Below are positions 7,461 to 14,968 of a DNA stretch of 33,225 bases, in pieces. Source of the DNA: an uncultured Acidimicrobiales bacterium (GTDB lineage: Bacteria; Actinomycetota; Acidimicrobiia; Acidimicrobiales; AC-14); NCBI GenBank assembly GCA_902805665.1, contig CADCTB010000210.1, positions 1 to 33,225 of the forward strand. The letters are read 5' to 3'. Position 1 is the first letter of the stretch, and every line of letters starts with the position of its first letter. A program made the position numbers and the translations under genes. The notes below the pieces were generated by a model, which was given only the letters and a program-made list of their open reading frames with translations, did not search any database and was not told where the DNA came from.

Positions 7461-7949
7461 ATGATCTTCCTCCTCGTTTTGGCCATCGCCACCGCCGCCG
7501 CCCTCCTTGCCCTCCGAGGGCGGGCGCCTCGTACCGCCGCCCGCTGGGGCCTCGGCATCGCCATGGTGGTCGCCGGCGTGGCCCACCTGGCCAACCCCAC
7601 ACCGTTCGAGCAGCACCTCCCCGAATGGGTGCCCGCGGCAGGTGCTCTCATCGCGGCAACCGGCATCATCGAGATAGCTCTGGGCATCGGGCTCACGGTC
7701 GTCCGGAGCCGGCGGCGGCTGGTCGGGATGGCCACCGCCGCCTACCTCGCTGCTGTCTTTCCGGCCAACGTCTACGTGGCAGTGGCCGGCATCGACGTCG
7801 ACGGACAGCCGGGCGGCATCTATCCCTGGCTGCGGCTCCCGTTCCAGGCACTGTTCATCGCATGGGCGCTGTGGAGCACGGCCGAGCCCTCGGCGCCCGC
7901 AGAAGAGCCATTCGTCGACGAGCACCCACGGGCGACGGCGAACGGCTGA
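7461..7949 (+). CDS. DoxX-like membrane protein
   Basis: 162 residues with four hydrophobic segments (about 1-18, 29-47, 63-85 and 95-118, plus a C-terminal helix near 128-146). The GIAMVVAGVAHLANPTPFEQHLP motif is typical of DoxX/SURF4-like proteins, linked in some actinobacteria to thiol/oxidative homeostasis (family knowledge, weak for this member). ATG 7461 has AAGGGAG six nucleotides upstream. Expression is likely controlled by the divergent MerR regulator. A strong terminator follows. Confidence 0.8.
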   Translation: MIFLLVLAIATAAALLALRGRAPRTAARWGLGIAMVVAGVAHLANPTPFEQHLPEWVPAAGALIAATGIIEIALGIGLTVVRSRRRLVGMATAAYLAAVFPANVYVAVAGIDVDGQPGGIYPWLRLPFQALFIAWALWSTAEPSAPAEEPFVDEHPRATANG

Positions 7950-7955
7950 GGGGCG

Positions 7956-7987
7956 GGTGACGGCCGGCGGTAGCGCCGGCCGTCACC
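7956..7987 (+). terminator. Terminator hairpin after the DoxX-like gene
   Basis: Perfect 14-bp stem (7956-7969 with 7974-7987) and a GTAG tetraloop, 6 bp after the stop. No T tract follows. It ends 15 bp before the pyrophosphatase start. Confidence 0.65.
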
Positions 7988-8002
7988 GGGTAGGGGCTTC
8001 CG

Positions 8003-8512
8003 GTGAACGACGACGTGATCGACGTGCTGGTTGAGACGCCCAAGGGCAGTCGTTCCAAGTACGAATGGGACCACCACCGCGGTGGCCTGCGCCTGGACCG
8101 CCGGCTCGCTTCCGCCACCGTCTTCCCGGCCGACTACGGGTACGTGGCGGAAACCACGAGCGCCGACGGAGAAGCGCTCGACGCCCTGGTCCTCAGCTGG
8201 GACGGGACGTTTCCGGGCTGCTGGGTCAGGGCTCGACCGATAGGCGTGTTGTGGATCACCTACGCCGGCAAAGACGGCGGCGAGACCCGAGAGGCCAAGA
8301 TCCTCGCCGTCCCGGATCACGATCCGGACTGGGCCGAGGTTCGCGATCTCGACGACGTACCGAGCCACCGGCTGGAGGAGATCAGCCACTTCTTCGACGT
8401 CTACAAGGACCTCGAGCGGTCACGCACGACATCGCCCGGAGGGTACGAGAGCCGCGCCGTCGCCCTTCGGGTGATCGCCGAGAGCCGGGTTGCGGTGAGC
8501 GACACCGGGTAG
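8003..8512 (+). CDS. ppa: Divergent family I inorganic pyrophosphatase
   Basis: 169 residues, normal bacterial PPase length. Family landmarks are intact: VETPKGSRSKYEWD (Glu11, Lys19, Glu21), LDRRLASATVFPADYGY, VRARPIGVLWIT and HFFDVYKDLE (Tyr134-Lys135). The metal-binding signature is altered: the usual D-x-D-P-x-D reads DGEALD (Asp55, Glu57, Asp60), and the DAK element reads EAK (Glu97, Lys99) in a loop with a short insertion. Two catalytic-site Asp-to-Glu changes make it a divergent member; activity may persist or be altered. GTG 8003 has GGGG six nucleotides upstream. Confidence 0.85.
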   Translation: MNDDVIDVLVETPKGSRSKYEWDHHRGGLRLDRRLASATVFPADYGYVAETTSADGEALDALVLSWDGTFPGCWVRARPIGVLWITYAGKDGGETREAKILAVPDHDPDWAEVRDLDDVPSHRLEEISHFFDVYKDLERSRTTSPGGYESRAVALRVIAESRVAVSDTG

Positions 8513-8570
8513 CGGCACCGCCTGTTCGTCGGTGACGAGGACGTAGCATTGCCTCCTGGATCCCGGCGAC

Positions 8571-9392
8571 GTGACCCACACCCCTGAGCAACTCGATGCG
8601 TTCGCCAGGTGGGAGCGCCAGTCGTGGGAGGCGCGCGCCGCCTCCTATGCCAAGAGCATCACCGCCCTGACCCGGGGGGCGGCCGATGCCCTGCTCGACG
8701 CCGCCGACGTCAGGACCGGCACGGAGGTGCTCGACGCGGGGTGCGGGCCAGGCGTCGTCGCGCTTGCCGCCCGCCGTCGTGGGGCCGAGGTGACCGCCGT
8801 CGACCAGTCGGAGGCGATGGTGGCCCTCGCCCGCTCGGCGGGAGTCGACGCCCGGCAGGCCCCCGCCGACCGGCTGCCCTTCGAGACCGGCGCCTTCGAC
8901 GCCGCCGTCGCGGGGTTTCTGATCAACCACCTTCCCCGGCCCGTCGAGGGCGTCGCCGAGCTGGCTCGAGTGTGCAAGGCACGGGTGGCCGTCAGCGTCT
9001 GGGACGCGGCCGACGCCAACCCGGCTCTGGGCCTCTTCGGCCGCGTGGTGCAGTCCTTCGCCCTTGCCGATCCGGTACCCCCTGGGCCCGACAACTCGCT
9101 CTACTCCGACGACGCCCGGCTCACCGCCCTTCTCGCCGCCGGTGGGCTCGGCGACGTCCGCATCACCCGGGTGGCGTGGGCCCTCACCATCGAACCGGGG
9201 GCGTGGTTCGACGCCGTCGCGGCCGGCACGCCGCGCACCGGCGCGGTGCTCGCCGCCGCCTCCGCCGAGCGCCGGGCCGAGCTGCGAGCGCTGTACGTCG
9301 AGAGAGCCGGCGCCTCCTACGGGGGCGCAGACGGCCGGGTCACGCTGCCCGCTGCGGCCGTGATCGGCAGCGGCGTGAGGCCTGACGAGTAG
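8571..9392 (+). CDS. Class I SAM-dependent methyltransferase
   Basis: 273 residues. The Rossmann motif I is VLDAGCGPGVVALAARRRGA (about residues 48-67), followed by motif II AVDQSEAMVALAR, post-I ADRLPFETGAFDAAV, and later VAGFLINHLPRPVEGVAEL, the arrangement of ubiquinone/menaquinone-type or Methyltransf_11 enzymes. The C-terminal half (GPDNSLYSDDARLTALL onward) is a variable substrate domain. The substrate cannot be inferred. GTG 8571 lacks a clear Shine-Dalgarno, so the exact start is uncertain. Confidence 0.85.
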   Translation: MTHTPEQLDAFARWERQSWEARAASYAKSITALTRGAADALLDAADVRTGTEVLDAGCGPGVVALAARRRGAEVTAVDQSEAMVALARSAGVDARQAPADRLPFETGAFDAAVAGFLINHLPRPVEGVAELARVCKARVAVSVWDAADANPALGLFGRVVQSFALADPVPPGPDNSLYSDDARLTALLAAGGLGDVRITRVAWALTIEPGAWFDAVAAGTPRTGAVLAAASAERRAELRALYVERAGASYGGADGRVTLPAAAVIGSGVRPDE

Positions 9393-9431
9393 AGCGCCCA
9401 CGAGCGCACCGCCGGCCGGCACGTATCTCCG

Positions 9432-9448
9432 GAGCACCCCGCGTGCTC
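9432..9448. other. Small hairpin before the LysE gene
   Basis: GAGCAC (9432-9437) and GTGCTC (9443-9448) with a CCCGC loop, between the methyltransferase stop and the LysE start. It may be a terminator or an operator; there is no further support. Confidence 0.3.
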
Positions 9449-9456
9449 GACAACAC

Positions 9457-10035
9457 ATGGACGCGCTGCTCAAGGGAGCACTGATCGGGCTCTCGGTGGC
9501 CGCGCCCCCGGGCCCGAACGCCCTGATGTGCATGAGCCGGACCCTCGCCGGCGGCCGTGGTGCCGGGCTTCGCGCCGGCCTCGGAGCCGCGAGCGCTCAC
9601 GCCGTCTACGCCGGCGTCGCCGTCCTGGGTGTCGACCAGGCCTCGAAGGTGCTGCTCCGAGGGGCCACGCCGGTCCGGCTCATCGGAGGAATGATCCTTC
9701 TCGTCATCGGTCTACGTCTGGGGCTCAGCGAGTCCCGTCGACGTACCCCGTCGACGGTCAGCGCCTACCCGCTCACCTTCGCCATTGGCCTGGTCAACCC
9801 CTTGACCCTCCTCTACTTCACCGCCGCCGTGGCCCTGGGCACGATTCCCGCAGGCGCCGGATCGTCGGTCGTGGCGGGCGTCTTCATCGGTTCCGCGCTG
9901 TGGTGGACGGTCCTCACCCAGGTCGTCGCCACGCTGGGTCACCACCTCCACGATCGTGGCCTCGCATGGGCGAACCGACTGGTGGCAATCGCCATTGCCG
10001 CCATGGGCGCGGTCGCGGTCGGAACTGCCTTGTAG
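9457..10035 (+). CDS. LysE/RhtB-family exporter
   Basis: 192 residues with five or six membrane segments. The N-terminal motif GALIGLSVAAPPGPNALMCMSRTLAGG corresponds to the conserved family segment with the P-P-G-P-N/x core, and AIGLVNPLTLLYFTAAVALG to the second-half NP(x)xLLF(F) signature. Family members export amino acids or derivatives. No ligand is predictable. No Shine-Dalgarno is evident at ATG 9457. Confidence 0.85.
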   Translation: MDALLKGALIGLSVAAPPGPNALMCMSRTLAGGRGAGLRAGLGAASAHAVYAGVAVLGVDQASKVLLRGATPVRLIGGMILLVIGLRLGLSESRRRTPSTVSAYPLTFAIGLVNPLTLLYFTAAVALGTIPAGAGSSVVAGVFIGSALWWTVLTQVVATLGHHLHDRGLAWANRLVAIAIAAMGAVAVGTAL

Positions 10036-10062
10036 TAGCCGTCGAGCGCGATGCTCGAGGGC

Positions 10063-10479
10063 ATGGACCAGCGCATCTCATTGATAACGCTCGGTGTCGC
10101 CGACCCGGCCCGTTCCCGCCGGTTCTACGAGGCGCTCGGGTGGTCGGGCGAGTCGCCGGACGGCGACGTCGTCTTCTTCCAGACTCCGGGGATGATCGTG
10201 GCCCTCTGGGGTCGGGACAAGCTGGCCGAGGACAGCGCAGTGAGCGATACCGGTGGCTGGGGCGGGGTCACCCTCGCCCACAACGTCGCCTCGGCGGCCG
10301 AGGTCGACGCCGTCCTCGCCGAGGCGGAGGCGGCCGGCGCGACCATCGGCCGCCCCGGTGCCACCGCGTTCTGGGGCGGTTACTCCGGCGTGTTCATCGA
10401 CCCGGACGGCCACCCCTGGGAAGTCGCCCACAACCCCGCCTGGATCCTCGAGGAGGATGGCTCCGTGCGGCTTCGCTGA
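10063..10479 (+). CDS. VOC-family protein
   Basis: 138 residues from ATG 10063, preceded by GAGGG; an ATG at 10051 would add four residues. It begins MDQRISLITLGVADPARSRRFYEALGW, the classic start of single-chain VOC proteins, and ends with FIDPDGHPWEVAHNPAW, where the Glu of WEVAHNP is the usual last metal ligand. The variable middle shows GATIGRPGATAFWGGYSGVF. It lies 27 bp after the LysE gene. Substrate unknown. Confidence 0.85.
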   Translation: MDQRISLITLGVADPARSRRFYEALGWSGESPDGDVVFFQTPGMIVALWGRDKLAEDSAVSDTGGWGGVTLAHNVASAAEVDAVLAEAEAAGATIGRPGATAFWGGYSGVFIDPDGHPWEVAHNPAWILEEDGSVRLR

Positions 10480-10483
10480 TCCG

Positions 10484-10498
10484 TATTCTGGAGCCGTG
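10484..10498 (+). promoter_or_regulatory. Leaderless promoter of the SOD gene
   Basis: TATTCT (10484-10489) ends exactly 6 nt before the GTG start (10496), so transcription should begin at or next to the start codon. The same spacing occurs at the TetR and CGNR genes. Confidence 0.5.
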
Positions 10499-11467
10499 AG
10501 ATCGAACCGCTGGATGTCCCTGGTCGCCGTTGCGCTGGCGGGCACACTGCTCGCCGCCTGCGGAGGCGATGACGACGACGACAGCTCCGCCCAGACCACC
10601 GTCACCACCTCGCCGCCCGGGGTCACCGTGGACATGGTGGGCACCGACGGTTCCCCGGTGGGGCGGGTGACCTTCGTCGAGACGGGAAGCCACCTGGCCG
10701 TCGAGGCCAGGTTCACCAACCTGCCCCCCGGCATCCACGGCTTCCACGTCCATGCGGTGGGGAAGTGTGACCAGGGCTCCCCCGCATTCACCTCTGCCGG
10801 CGGTCACATGGTGCTCGGCGAGCAGGTGCACCCCGCCCACGCGGGTGACCAGCCGGTCCTTCTCGTCCTGGCCGACAGGACCGCGGAGCTCCGCTTCACC
10901 ACCGACCGCTACAAGCTGTCCGACCTGCGGGTGCCCGACGGCCGGGCCGTCATCGTCCACGCCAACGCCGACAACTACGCCAACGTCCCGACCCGCTACG
11001 TCCGCGAGCCCGACGCCACCACCAAGGCAACGGGCGACGCCGGCGACCGGATCGCGTGCGGGGTCGTCGCCGGAGCGGCGACGGGCACCACGACGCCGTC
11101 CGGGGGCGTGACGACCACCACCTCTCCCGCAGGAGCGACGACGACGACGGCGAGGGCGGCAACCACCACCACGCGGCAAGGGGTGACGACGACCGCACGA
11201 GCGGCCGGGACGCTGGACTGCCAGCCCGTCGCTTTCACGCCCAACAGCGAGGACGCGGCGAGCAGCATCAGGGCCACCGGCCTCACCTGCGCGGAGGCGG
11301 AGGCGTTCGTGCGCATCGCCGGGCGCCAGACCAGCTCGGGAGGGCCGGCCCAGCTCGACGTCGAGGGCTACCGCTGCGTCCGGGTCCGTTCCGTGCAGGA
11401 CCCGCTGCCCCAGGCGTTCTACGAGTGCACGAGCGGCACCAGGAAGGTCACCTTCACCCGGAGCTGA
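10496..11467 (+). CDS. sodC: Cu/Zn superoxide dismutase lipoprotein with C-terminal Cys domain
   Basis: 323 residues. Lipoprotein signal with LLAAC (lipidated Cys22) followed by an acidic GGDDDDD stretch. Residues 43-190 are a SodC domain with all ligand positions visible: His84 and His86 (GFHVH), His104 (GGH), His112, His115 and Asp118 (HAGD), His155 (VIVHA), plus disulfide candidates Cys91-Cys188 and the active-site Arg185 (GDRIACGVV). A Thr-rich linker (about 195-240) leads to a Cys-containing domain of about 85 residues (LDCQPVAF, LTCAEAEAFVR, YRCVRVR, YECTSGTRKV). Its last 14 bp overlap the convergent AlkD gene. Confidence 0.9.
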   Translation: MRSNRWMSLVAVALAGTLLAACGGDDDDDSSAQTTVTTSPPGVTVDMVGTDGSPVGRVTFVETGSHLAVEARFTNLPPGIHGFHVHAVGKCDQGSPAFTSAGGHMVLGEQVHPAHAGDQPVLLVLADRTAELRFTTDRYKLSDLRVPDGRAVIVHANADNYANVPTRYVREPDATTKATGDAGDRIACGVVAGAATGTTTPSGGVTTTTSPAGATTTTARAATTTTRQGVTTTARAAGTLDCQPVAFTPNSEDAASSIRATGLTCAEAEAFVRIAGRQTSSGGPAQLDVEGYRCVRVRSVQDPLPQAFYECTSGTRKVTFTRS

Positions 11468-12209
11468 GGTGGGAACTGGCGGCCTTCAGAGCTTCACGGG
11501 ACATGGACCCACGGTGCTCCTCCACGAACTGCTGCACTCGAGCCGGGTCTGCGCCTGACAGCTCGCGCAGGAGCCAGCCGACAGACGTCTGGCTGAACCT
11601 TGCCGCATCGGCGACGTTGGCTGCGCAGACCGTGAGCACCAGGTCGGTGAACCCGTCGAAGAACCGCTCTCCCTGAGAGGCGAGGTTCACGAAGCTCACC
11701 GCCGCGGCCCGCCGCTGCCACAACGCGCGTGAGGTCCTCCAACCCGCGATCGCCTCCGCCCGAAGACGGCGGTCCTCGCCCATCGCCACGAAGCGACCGA
11801 GCACCTTCACGCAATACCAGTCACAGGTGCTCCAGTCCTCGATGTGGCCCCGTTCGAGCGGTTGGGCCAGGGCGGGCACGTGCCGGAGCGTGAGCCGGTC
11901 GAGGAGCAGCTCGCTCAAGGCCAGCACTCCGGCGAGCTTGTCCTCGCAGTACGGCTCGGCGAACTGCGCCAACGCCAGCTGGATCTGGGCCTCGCCGTCG
12001 AGCTGGTCGACGCCTACGCGCCGCCACGTGTCATGGACGACGCGACGGGTCGTCGCCATCGGCACCCCCCGGAACGGCACGGAGCCCTTCAGATAACGCT
12101 CCCACCACTCCCGGGTCCGGTCGTCAGCGGCGGCGGCCAGCTGGGCCCCGATGGTCTGCGACAGGGGCGTGGCCATGGAAACGGAAGTCGCCATCGAACC
12201 AGCGGTCAC
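11454..12209 (-). CDS. DNA alkylation repair protein (AlkD/HEAT-like)
   Basis: 251 residues of helical repeats. FAEPYCEDKLAGVLALSELLL and HIEDWSTCDWYCVKVLGRFV match the AlkD/AlkC-type family that removes bulky N-alkylated bases without base flipping (family knowledge). The Asp/Trp pair in EDWSTCDW lies in the region of the catalytic Asp. GTG 12209 overlaps the TGA of the upstream monooxygenase gene by 4 nt (GTGA), implying translational coupling; ATGs at 12194 and 12176 are alternatives. The 3' end overlaps the sodC coding end by 14 bp. Confidence 0.82.
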   Translation of the reverse strand: MTAGSMATSVSMATPLSQTIGAQLAAAADDRTREWWERYLKGSVPFRGVPMATTRRVVHDTWRRVGVDQLDGEAQIQLALAQFAEPYCEDKLAGVLALSELLLDRLTLRHVPALAQPLERGHIEDWSTCDWYCVKVLGRFVAMGEDRRLRAEAIAGWRTSRALWQRRAAAVSFVNLASQGERFFDGFTDLVLTVCAANVADAARFSQTSVGWLLRELSGADPARVQQFVEEHRGSMSREALKAASSHLSSG

Positions 12210-12508
12210 TGGCCACGGGGCTCGCTGTCGACCCCGTGCTCGAACGACACGATCTCGTCGATGAGATCGGCCATGGCCGCGGCCTCGGGAATCTGCGGCA
12301 TCGAGGCAGCCGCTCGCTCCGCGGCCTCCCGGGAGCTCCACTCCACGAGATCGAGCCATGACCCGTCGTCCAGCCGGACCAGGCGGGCGTTGATCAGCTC
12401 CGGGTACCGCTCCCGCACCGCGGCGATCATCTGCGGCCGCAGCCGCAGCATCTCGTCCTCGGCGCCTGTGCGGATCCTGCTCCGGACCAACTCGTACACG
12501 ACAGCCAT
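12206..12508 (-). CDS. Antibiotic biosynthesis monooxygenase (ABM)-like small protein
   Basis: 100 residues, the size of a one-domain ferredoxin-like ABM protein. MAVVYELVRSRIRTGAED, YPELINARLVRLDDGSWLDLVEWSS and EIVSFEHG follow the usual strand-helix-strand pattern, including the central VEW(x)S strand. Members act as cofactor-free oxygenases or as dimeric binding proteins; activity here is unknown. GAGGAGG lies seven nucleotides before ATG 12508. It is translationally coupled to the AlkD-like gene and divergent from a CGNR regulator. Confidence 0.8.
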   Translation of the reverse strand: MAVVYELVRSRIRTGAEDEMLRLRPQMIAAVRERYPELINARLVRLDDGSWLDLVEWSSREAAERAAASMPQIPEAAAMADLIDEIVSFEHGVDSEPRGQ

Positions 12509-12532
12509 GGCACTGCCTCCTCTTCCTCGGAA

Positions 12533-12561
12533 CTAATGGTTCTTAGAGTATAATCCATTAG
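12533..12561. promoter_or_regulatory. Operator and promoter between ABM and CGNR genes
   Basis: Inverted repeat CTAATGG (12533-12539) / CCATTAG (12555-12561) with a 15-bp centre that contains a perfect TATAAT (12549-12554) for the + strand and TATACT on the - strand. TATAAT ends 6 nt before the GTG of the CGNR gene, suggesting a leaderless, self-controlled transcript. Confidence 0.72.
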
Positions 12562-13112
12562 TGCCCAGAATCGACAGGACGATGCCGTGGCTCGGGTTCC
12601 CTGTAGCCGTGGATTTGGTGAACACCATCGTCATGAGCGTTCCCGAAGTCGACCTGTTGACGACCGAGGAGGAGCTGGCGGTGTGGGCCGGCGCGGAAGC
12701 CGGACGCATCGTCGATGTGGAGGCGACCCGCGGTCACCTCGAAGAGGTCCGAGAGCTCCGGGGGCACGTGCGGACTGCGCTGTTCGCCGCCGCCGAGGGC
12801 CGGGCGCTTCCGGCGGAGGCAGTGGCCGTCCTCAACCGGGCCAGCGCCGCGGCCCCGAGCTACCCGGTGGTGAGTCCCGACGGTCTCGCCGAGGACGTCG
12901 TCGTCCAGGAGGACCGGTTCGTTCGCCTTCGGGCGGCCGTGGCCCGCTCCGCAATCGCGGTCATCGCCGGGGCCGATCGAGACCGGCTCGACGTCTGCCG
13001 AGCCCCCAGCTGCGGCATGCTCTTCCTCCGGCGGGGCGCGGCCCAGAAGTGGTGTTCCGATCCCTGCGGAAACCGCTCACGGGTGGCCCGTCACGCCCAG
13101 CGCCGGCGATGA
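12561..13112 (+). CDS. CGNR zinc-finger (ABATE-domain) regulator
   Basis: 183 residues. The N-terminal ABATE-like domain (GFPVAVDLVNTIVM, WAGAEAGR, VRELRGHVRTALFAAAEG) leads to the C-terminal CGNR zinc finger: CRAPSCGMLFLRR, then KWCSDPCGNRSRVARHAQR, with four Cys ligands and the hallmark CGNR. Such proteins are putative transcription regulators. GTG 12561 is the last base pair region of the inverted repeat and has no Shine-Dalgarno. It probably controls itself and the divergent ABM-AlkD pair. It ends 4 bp before the convergent DisA_N gene. Confidence 0.87.
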   Translation: MPRIDRTMPWLGFPVAVDLVNTIVMSVPEVDLLTTEEELAVWAGAEAGRIVDVEATRGHLEEVRELRGHVRTALFAAAEGRALPAEAVAVLNRASAAAPSYPVVSPDGLAEDVVVQEDRFVRLRAAVARSAIAVIAGADRDRLDVCRAPSCGMLFLRRGAAQKWCSDPCGNRSRVARHAQRRR

Positions 13113-13116
13113 CCGA

Positions 13117-14076
13117 TCAGTCGCAATCCGGGGAGCGACCGAGCACTGCGCCGTTGCGGAGCACGGAGACCGGACCGTCCTCGCTCACCGCGATGACGGT
13201 GGCCAGGGGGTCGTCGAAGCTGTAGCGGCGGCCGGACGTGTGCCGGGTCCCCCGGAACGCCTCGACGGTCTCCTCGGCGGTGTTGCTCGGCACCAGGCGC
13301 ACGCCGAGCTGGCGGAGCACCCCCTCGGCGTCGAAGACGGCAGCGCCGTCGATCTGGCCCAGCGCGTGCCGGAGGGGGGCGAGCTCAGAGGCTTCTCGGA
13401 TCCGGAGGTGCGGGGGCCTCGGCAACCGTTCCTCGACAGGAGGACCGGGAGAGGGATCGGACCGGTAGATGAGCAAGGAGCCGATCCCCCTCGACCCGAG
13501 GTCGTGGACGGCGAACTCCAGCAAGGCTTCGAGCACCTCCGAATCGCCGTGGTCCGGGCTGGCGGTGACGGTGTCGATCCAGCTGGTGATCGGAGGTTCG
13601 TGGTGCCAGGTGAAGCCCTGCCAGCGGAGGACCCCGAACGGCCCCACGATCCGGACCGATCCGGACGGATGTCGCTGGATGATCGTCGCGTCGAAGACCT
13701 CGGCCAGGACGACGAGGTCGCGCTCCGAGCCGGCGGGTCGGTCGAAGACCATCCACTCGATGGCGCCGTCGGTCCGGCGTAGGAGCCAACTCGACAGCCC
13801 ATCGGCGAAGCGCCGGGCCGCGGTGAGGGGCTGCTTGTCAGCCGATCCGCGCTTGATGCGGAGCTTGACTCCGGCCTCCCACGTGCCCGGATCCGACCTG
13901 GGCTCGAGCACCGTGCCCGAGCTGGCGATCCGGCGCTCGTGCACGGGTGGCCGGAGCGCAGCATCTATCTCATGCAGGAGCATCTCCCGGAACTCCTGCG
14001 GTCCTTCCAGCCGCAGGCCACTCTCCTCGAGCTCCTCGGCGAGTCGTCGCAGTCGCCCGGGGGCGGCCTCAGGCAT
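13117..14076 (-). CDS. DisA_N (diadenylate cyclase-type) domain protein
   Basis: 319 residues. Residues 180-312 resemble the DAC domain: EALLEFAVHDLGSRGIGSLL, IDGAAVFDAEG with the DGA motif at 243-245, and FRGTRHTSGRRYSFDDPLA with Arg-His at 278-279, ending VIAVSEDGPVSVLRNG. Canonical enzymes have RHR; here the third residue is Thr. The first 175 residues form a separate domain I cannot name. No DisA linker or HhH DNA-binding domain and no membrane helix are present, so it is neither a DisA nor a CdaA architecture. c-di-AMP synthesis is plausible but not assured. It lies 42 bp downstream of the AHSA1 gene on the same strand. Confidence 0.75.
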   Translation of the reverse strand: MPEAAPGRLRRLAEELEESGLRLEGPQEFREMLLHEIDAALRPPVHERRIASSGTVLEPRSDPGTWEAGVKLRIKRGSADKQPLTAARRFADGLSSWLLRRTDGAIEWMVFDRPAGSERDLVVLAEVFDATIIQRHPSGSVRIVGPFGVLRWQGFTWHHEPPITSWIDTVTASPDHGDSEVLEALLEFAVHDLGSRGIGSLLIYRSDPSPGPPVEERLPRPPHLRIREASELAPLRHALGQIDGAAVFDAEGVLRQLGVRLVPSNTAEETVEAFRGTRHTSGRRYSFDDPLATVIAVSEDGPVSVLRNGAVLGRSPDCD

Positions 14077-14118
14077 AGTGCCGAGGACGCTACAGGGAGC
14101 GCCACCGGCCGCCGGACG

Positions 14119-14598
14119 TCAACCGGCGAGCAGGCCGTCCAGGCGCTCGTAGCCCTGGCGGACGCCCTCCTCCATGCCGCTGGCGAGGAAGGCGTCGCGG
14201 CCCTCGAAGGAGTCGCAGAGCGACGTGCACACCAGGCGGGTCCGTCCGTTGCCGAGATCCTCGAAGGCCAGCTTCTCCAGCGCCACTTCATCGGGCATTC
14301 CCTCGAAGGTGAACGTCTGGACGATGAGCTCTGCGGGGCGGACCTCGTGGAAGCTCCCGAAGAAGCCGTACTCCTCCCCGTCGCTGACCATCAGGTAGCG
14401 GTACGATCCGCCGGTACGGCAGTCGAAGTGGTCGACCCGCATCTCGGTGCCGTTCGGCCCGTTCCACTGGACCATGAGGGCAGGATCGGTGTGGGCGCGG
14501 AAGACCTTCTCCGCCGGGGCGTCGAACTCCCGGGTGATCCTGACGAGGGGGACGTCGGGGTCGGCGATGATCTCGGTGTCGTGGGTGGTCACGGTCAT
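14119..14598 (-). CDS. SRPBCC/AHSA1-family protein
   Basis: 159 residues. VRITREFDAPAEKVFRAHTDPALMVQWNGP is the canonical start of Aha1/SRPBCC proteins, followed by GGSYRYLMVSDGEEYGFFGSF and a C-terminal helix MEEGVRQGYERLDGLL. The fold encloses a hydrophobic ligand cavity; ligands are unknown. ATG 14598 overlaps the stop of the ArsR gene (ATGA), so the two are translationally coupled, the standard ArsR-AHSA1 pair of actinobacteria. Confidence 0.88.
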   Translation of the reverse strand: MTVTTHDTEIIADPDVPLVRITREFDAPAEKVFRAHTDPALMVQWNGPNGTEMRVDHFDCRTGGSYRYLMVSDGEEYGFFGSFHEVRPAELIVQTFTFEGMPDEVALEKLAFEDLGNGRTRLVCTSLCDSFEGRDAFLASGMEEGVRQGYERLDGLLAG

Positions 14599-14957
14599 GT
14601 CGGTGCTCCTGTCTGGGGTGGGATGGGCTCGGGGTCGTCGGGCATGGACTGGAGGAGATCGTCGAGGCGGCGGTAGCGCTCCTCGGCCTGGCGGCGATAG
14701 CGCTCGATCCACTTGGTCATCAGGTCGAAGACCTCCGCTTCGAGGTGTACCGGGCGACGCTGGGCGTCCCTCGACCGACTGACCAGGCCGGCGTCCTCCA
14801 GCACCCTCAGGTGCTTCGAGACGGCCTGGACGGTCACGTCGTACGGCGCGGCGAGCTCGTTGACGGTGGCGTCCCCGACCGCGAGTCTCGCGACCATGTC
14901 CCTCCGGGTGGGATCGGCGAGCGCCGAGAACACCCGGGAGAGCGGATCAGCCCCCAA
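14595..14957 (-). CDS. ArsR-family regulator
   Basis: 120 residues with a winged helix at about 8-85: VFSALADPTRRDMVARLA, then DVTVQAVSKHLRVLEDAGLV, the family recognition helix. No metal-binding Cys box is present, so it belongs to the non-metal, AHSA1-coupled subgroup. The start is TTG 14957, fixed by AAGGAGG seven nucleotides upstream; no ATG/GTG in frame fits. Two operator-like repeats and a good promoter lie just upstream, so autorepression is likely. Confidence 0.88.
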   Translation of the reverse strand: MGADPLSRVFSALADPTRRDMVARLAVGDATVNELAAPYDVTVQAVSKHLRVLEDAGLVSRSRDAQRRPVHLEAEVFDLMTKWIERYRRQAEERYRRLDDLLQSMPDDPEPIPPQTGAPT

Positions 14958-14968
14958 CGCCTTTCCTC

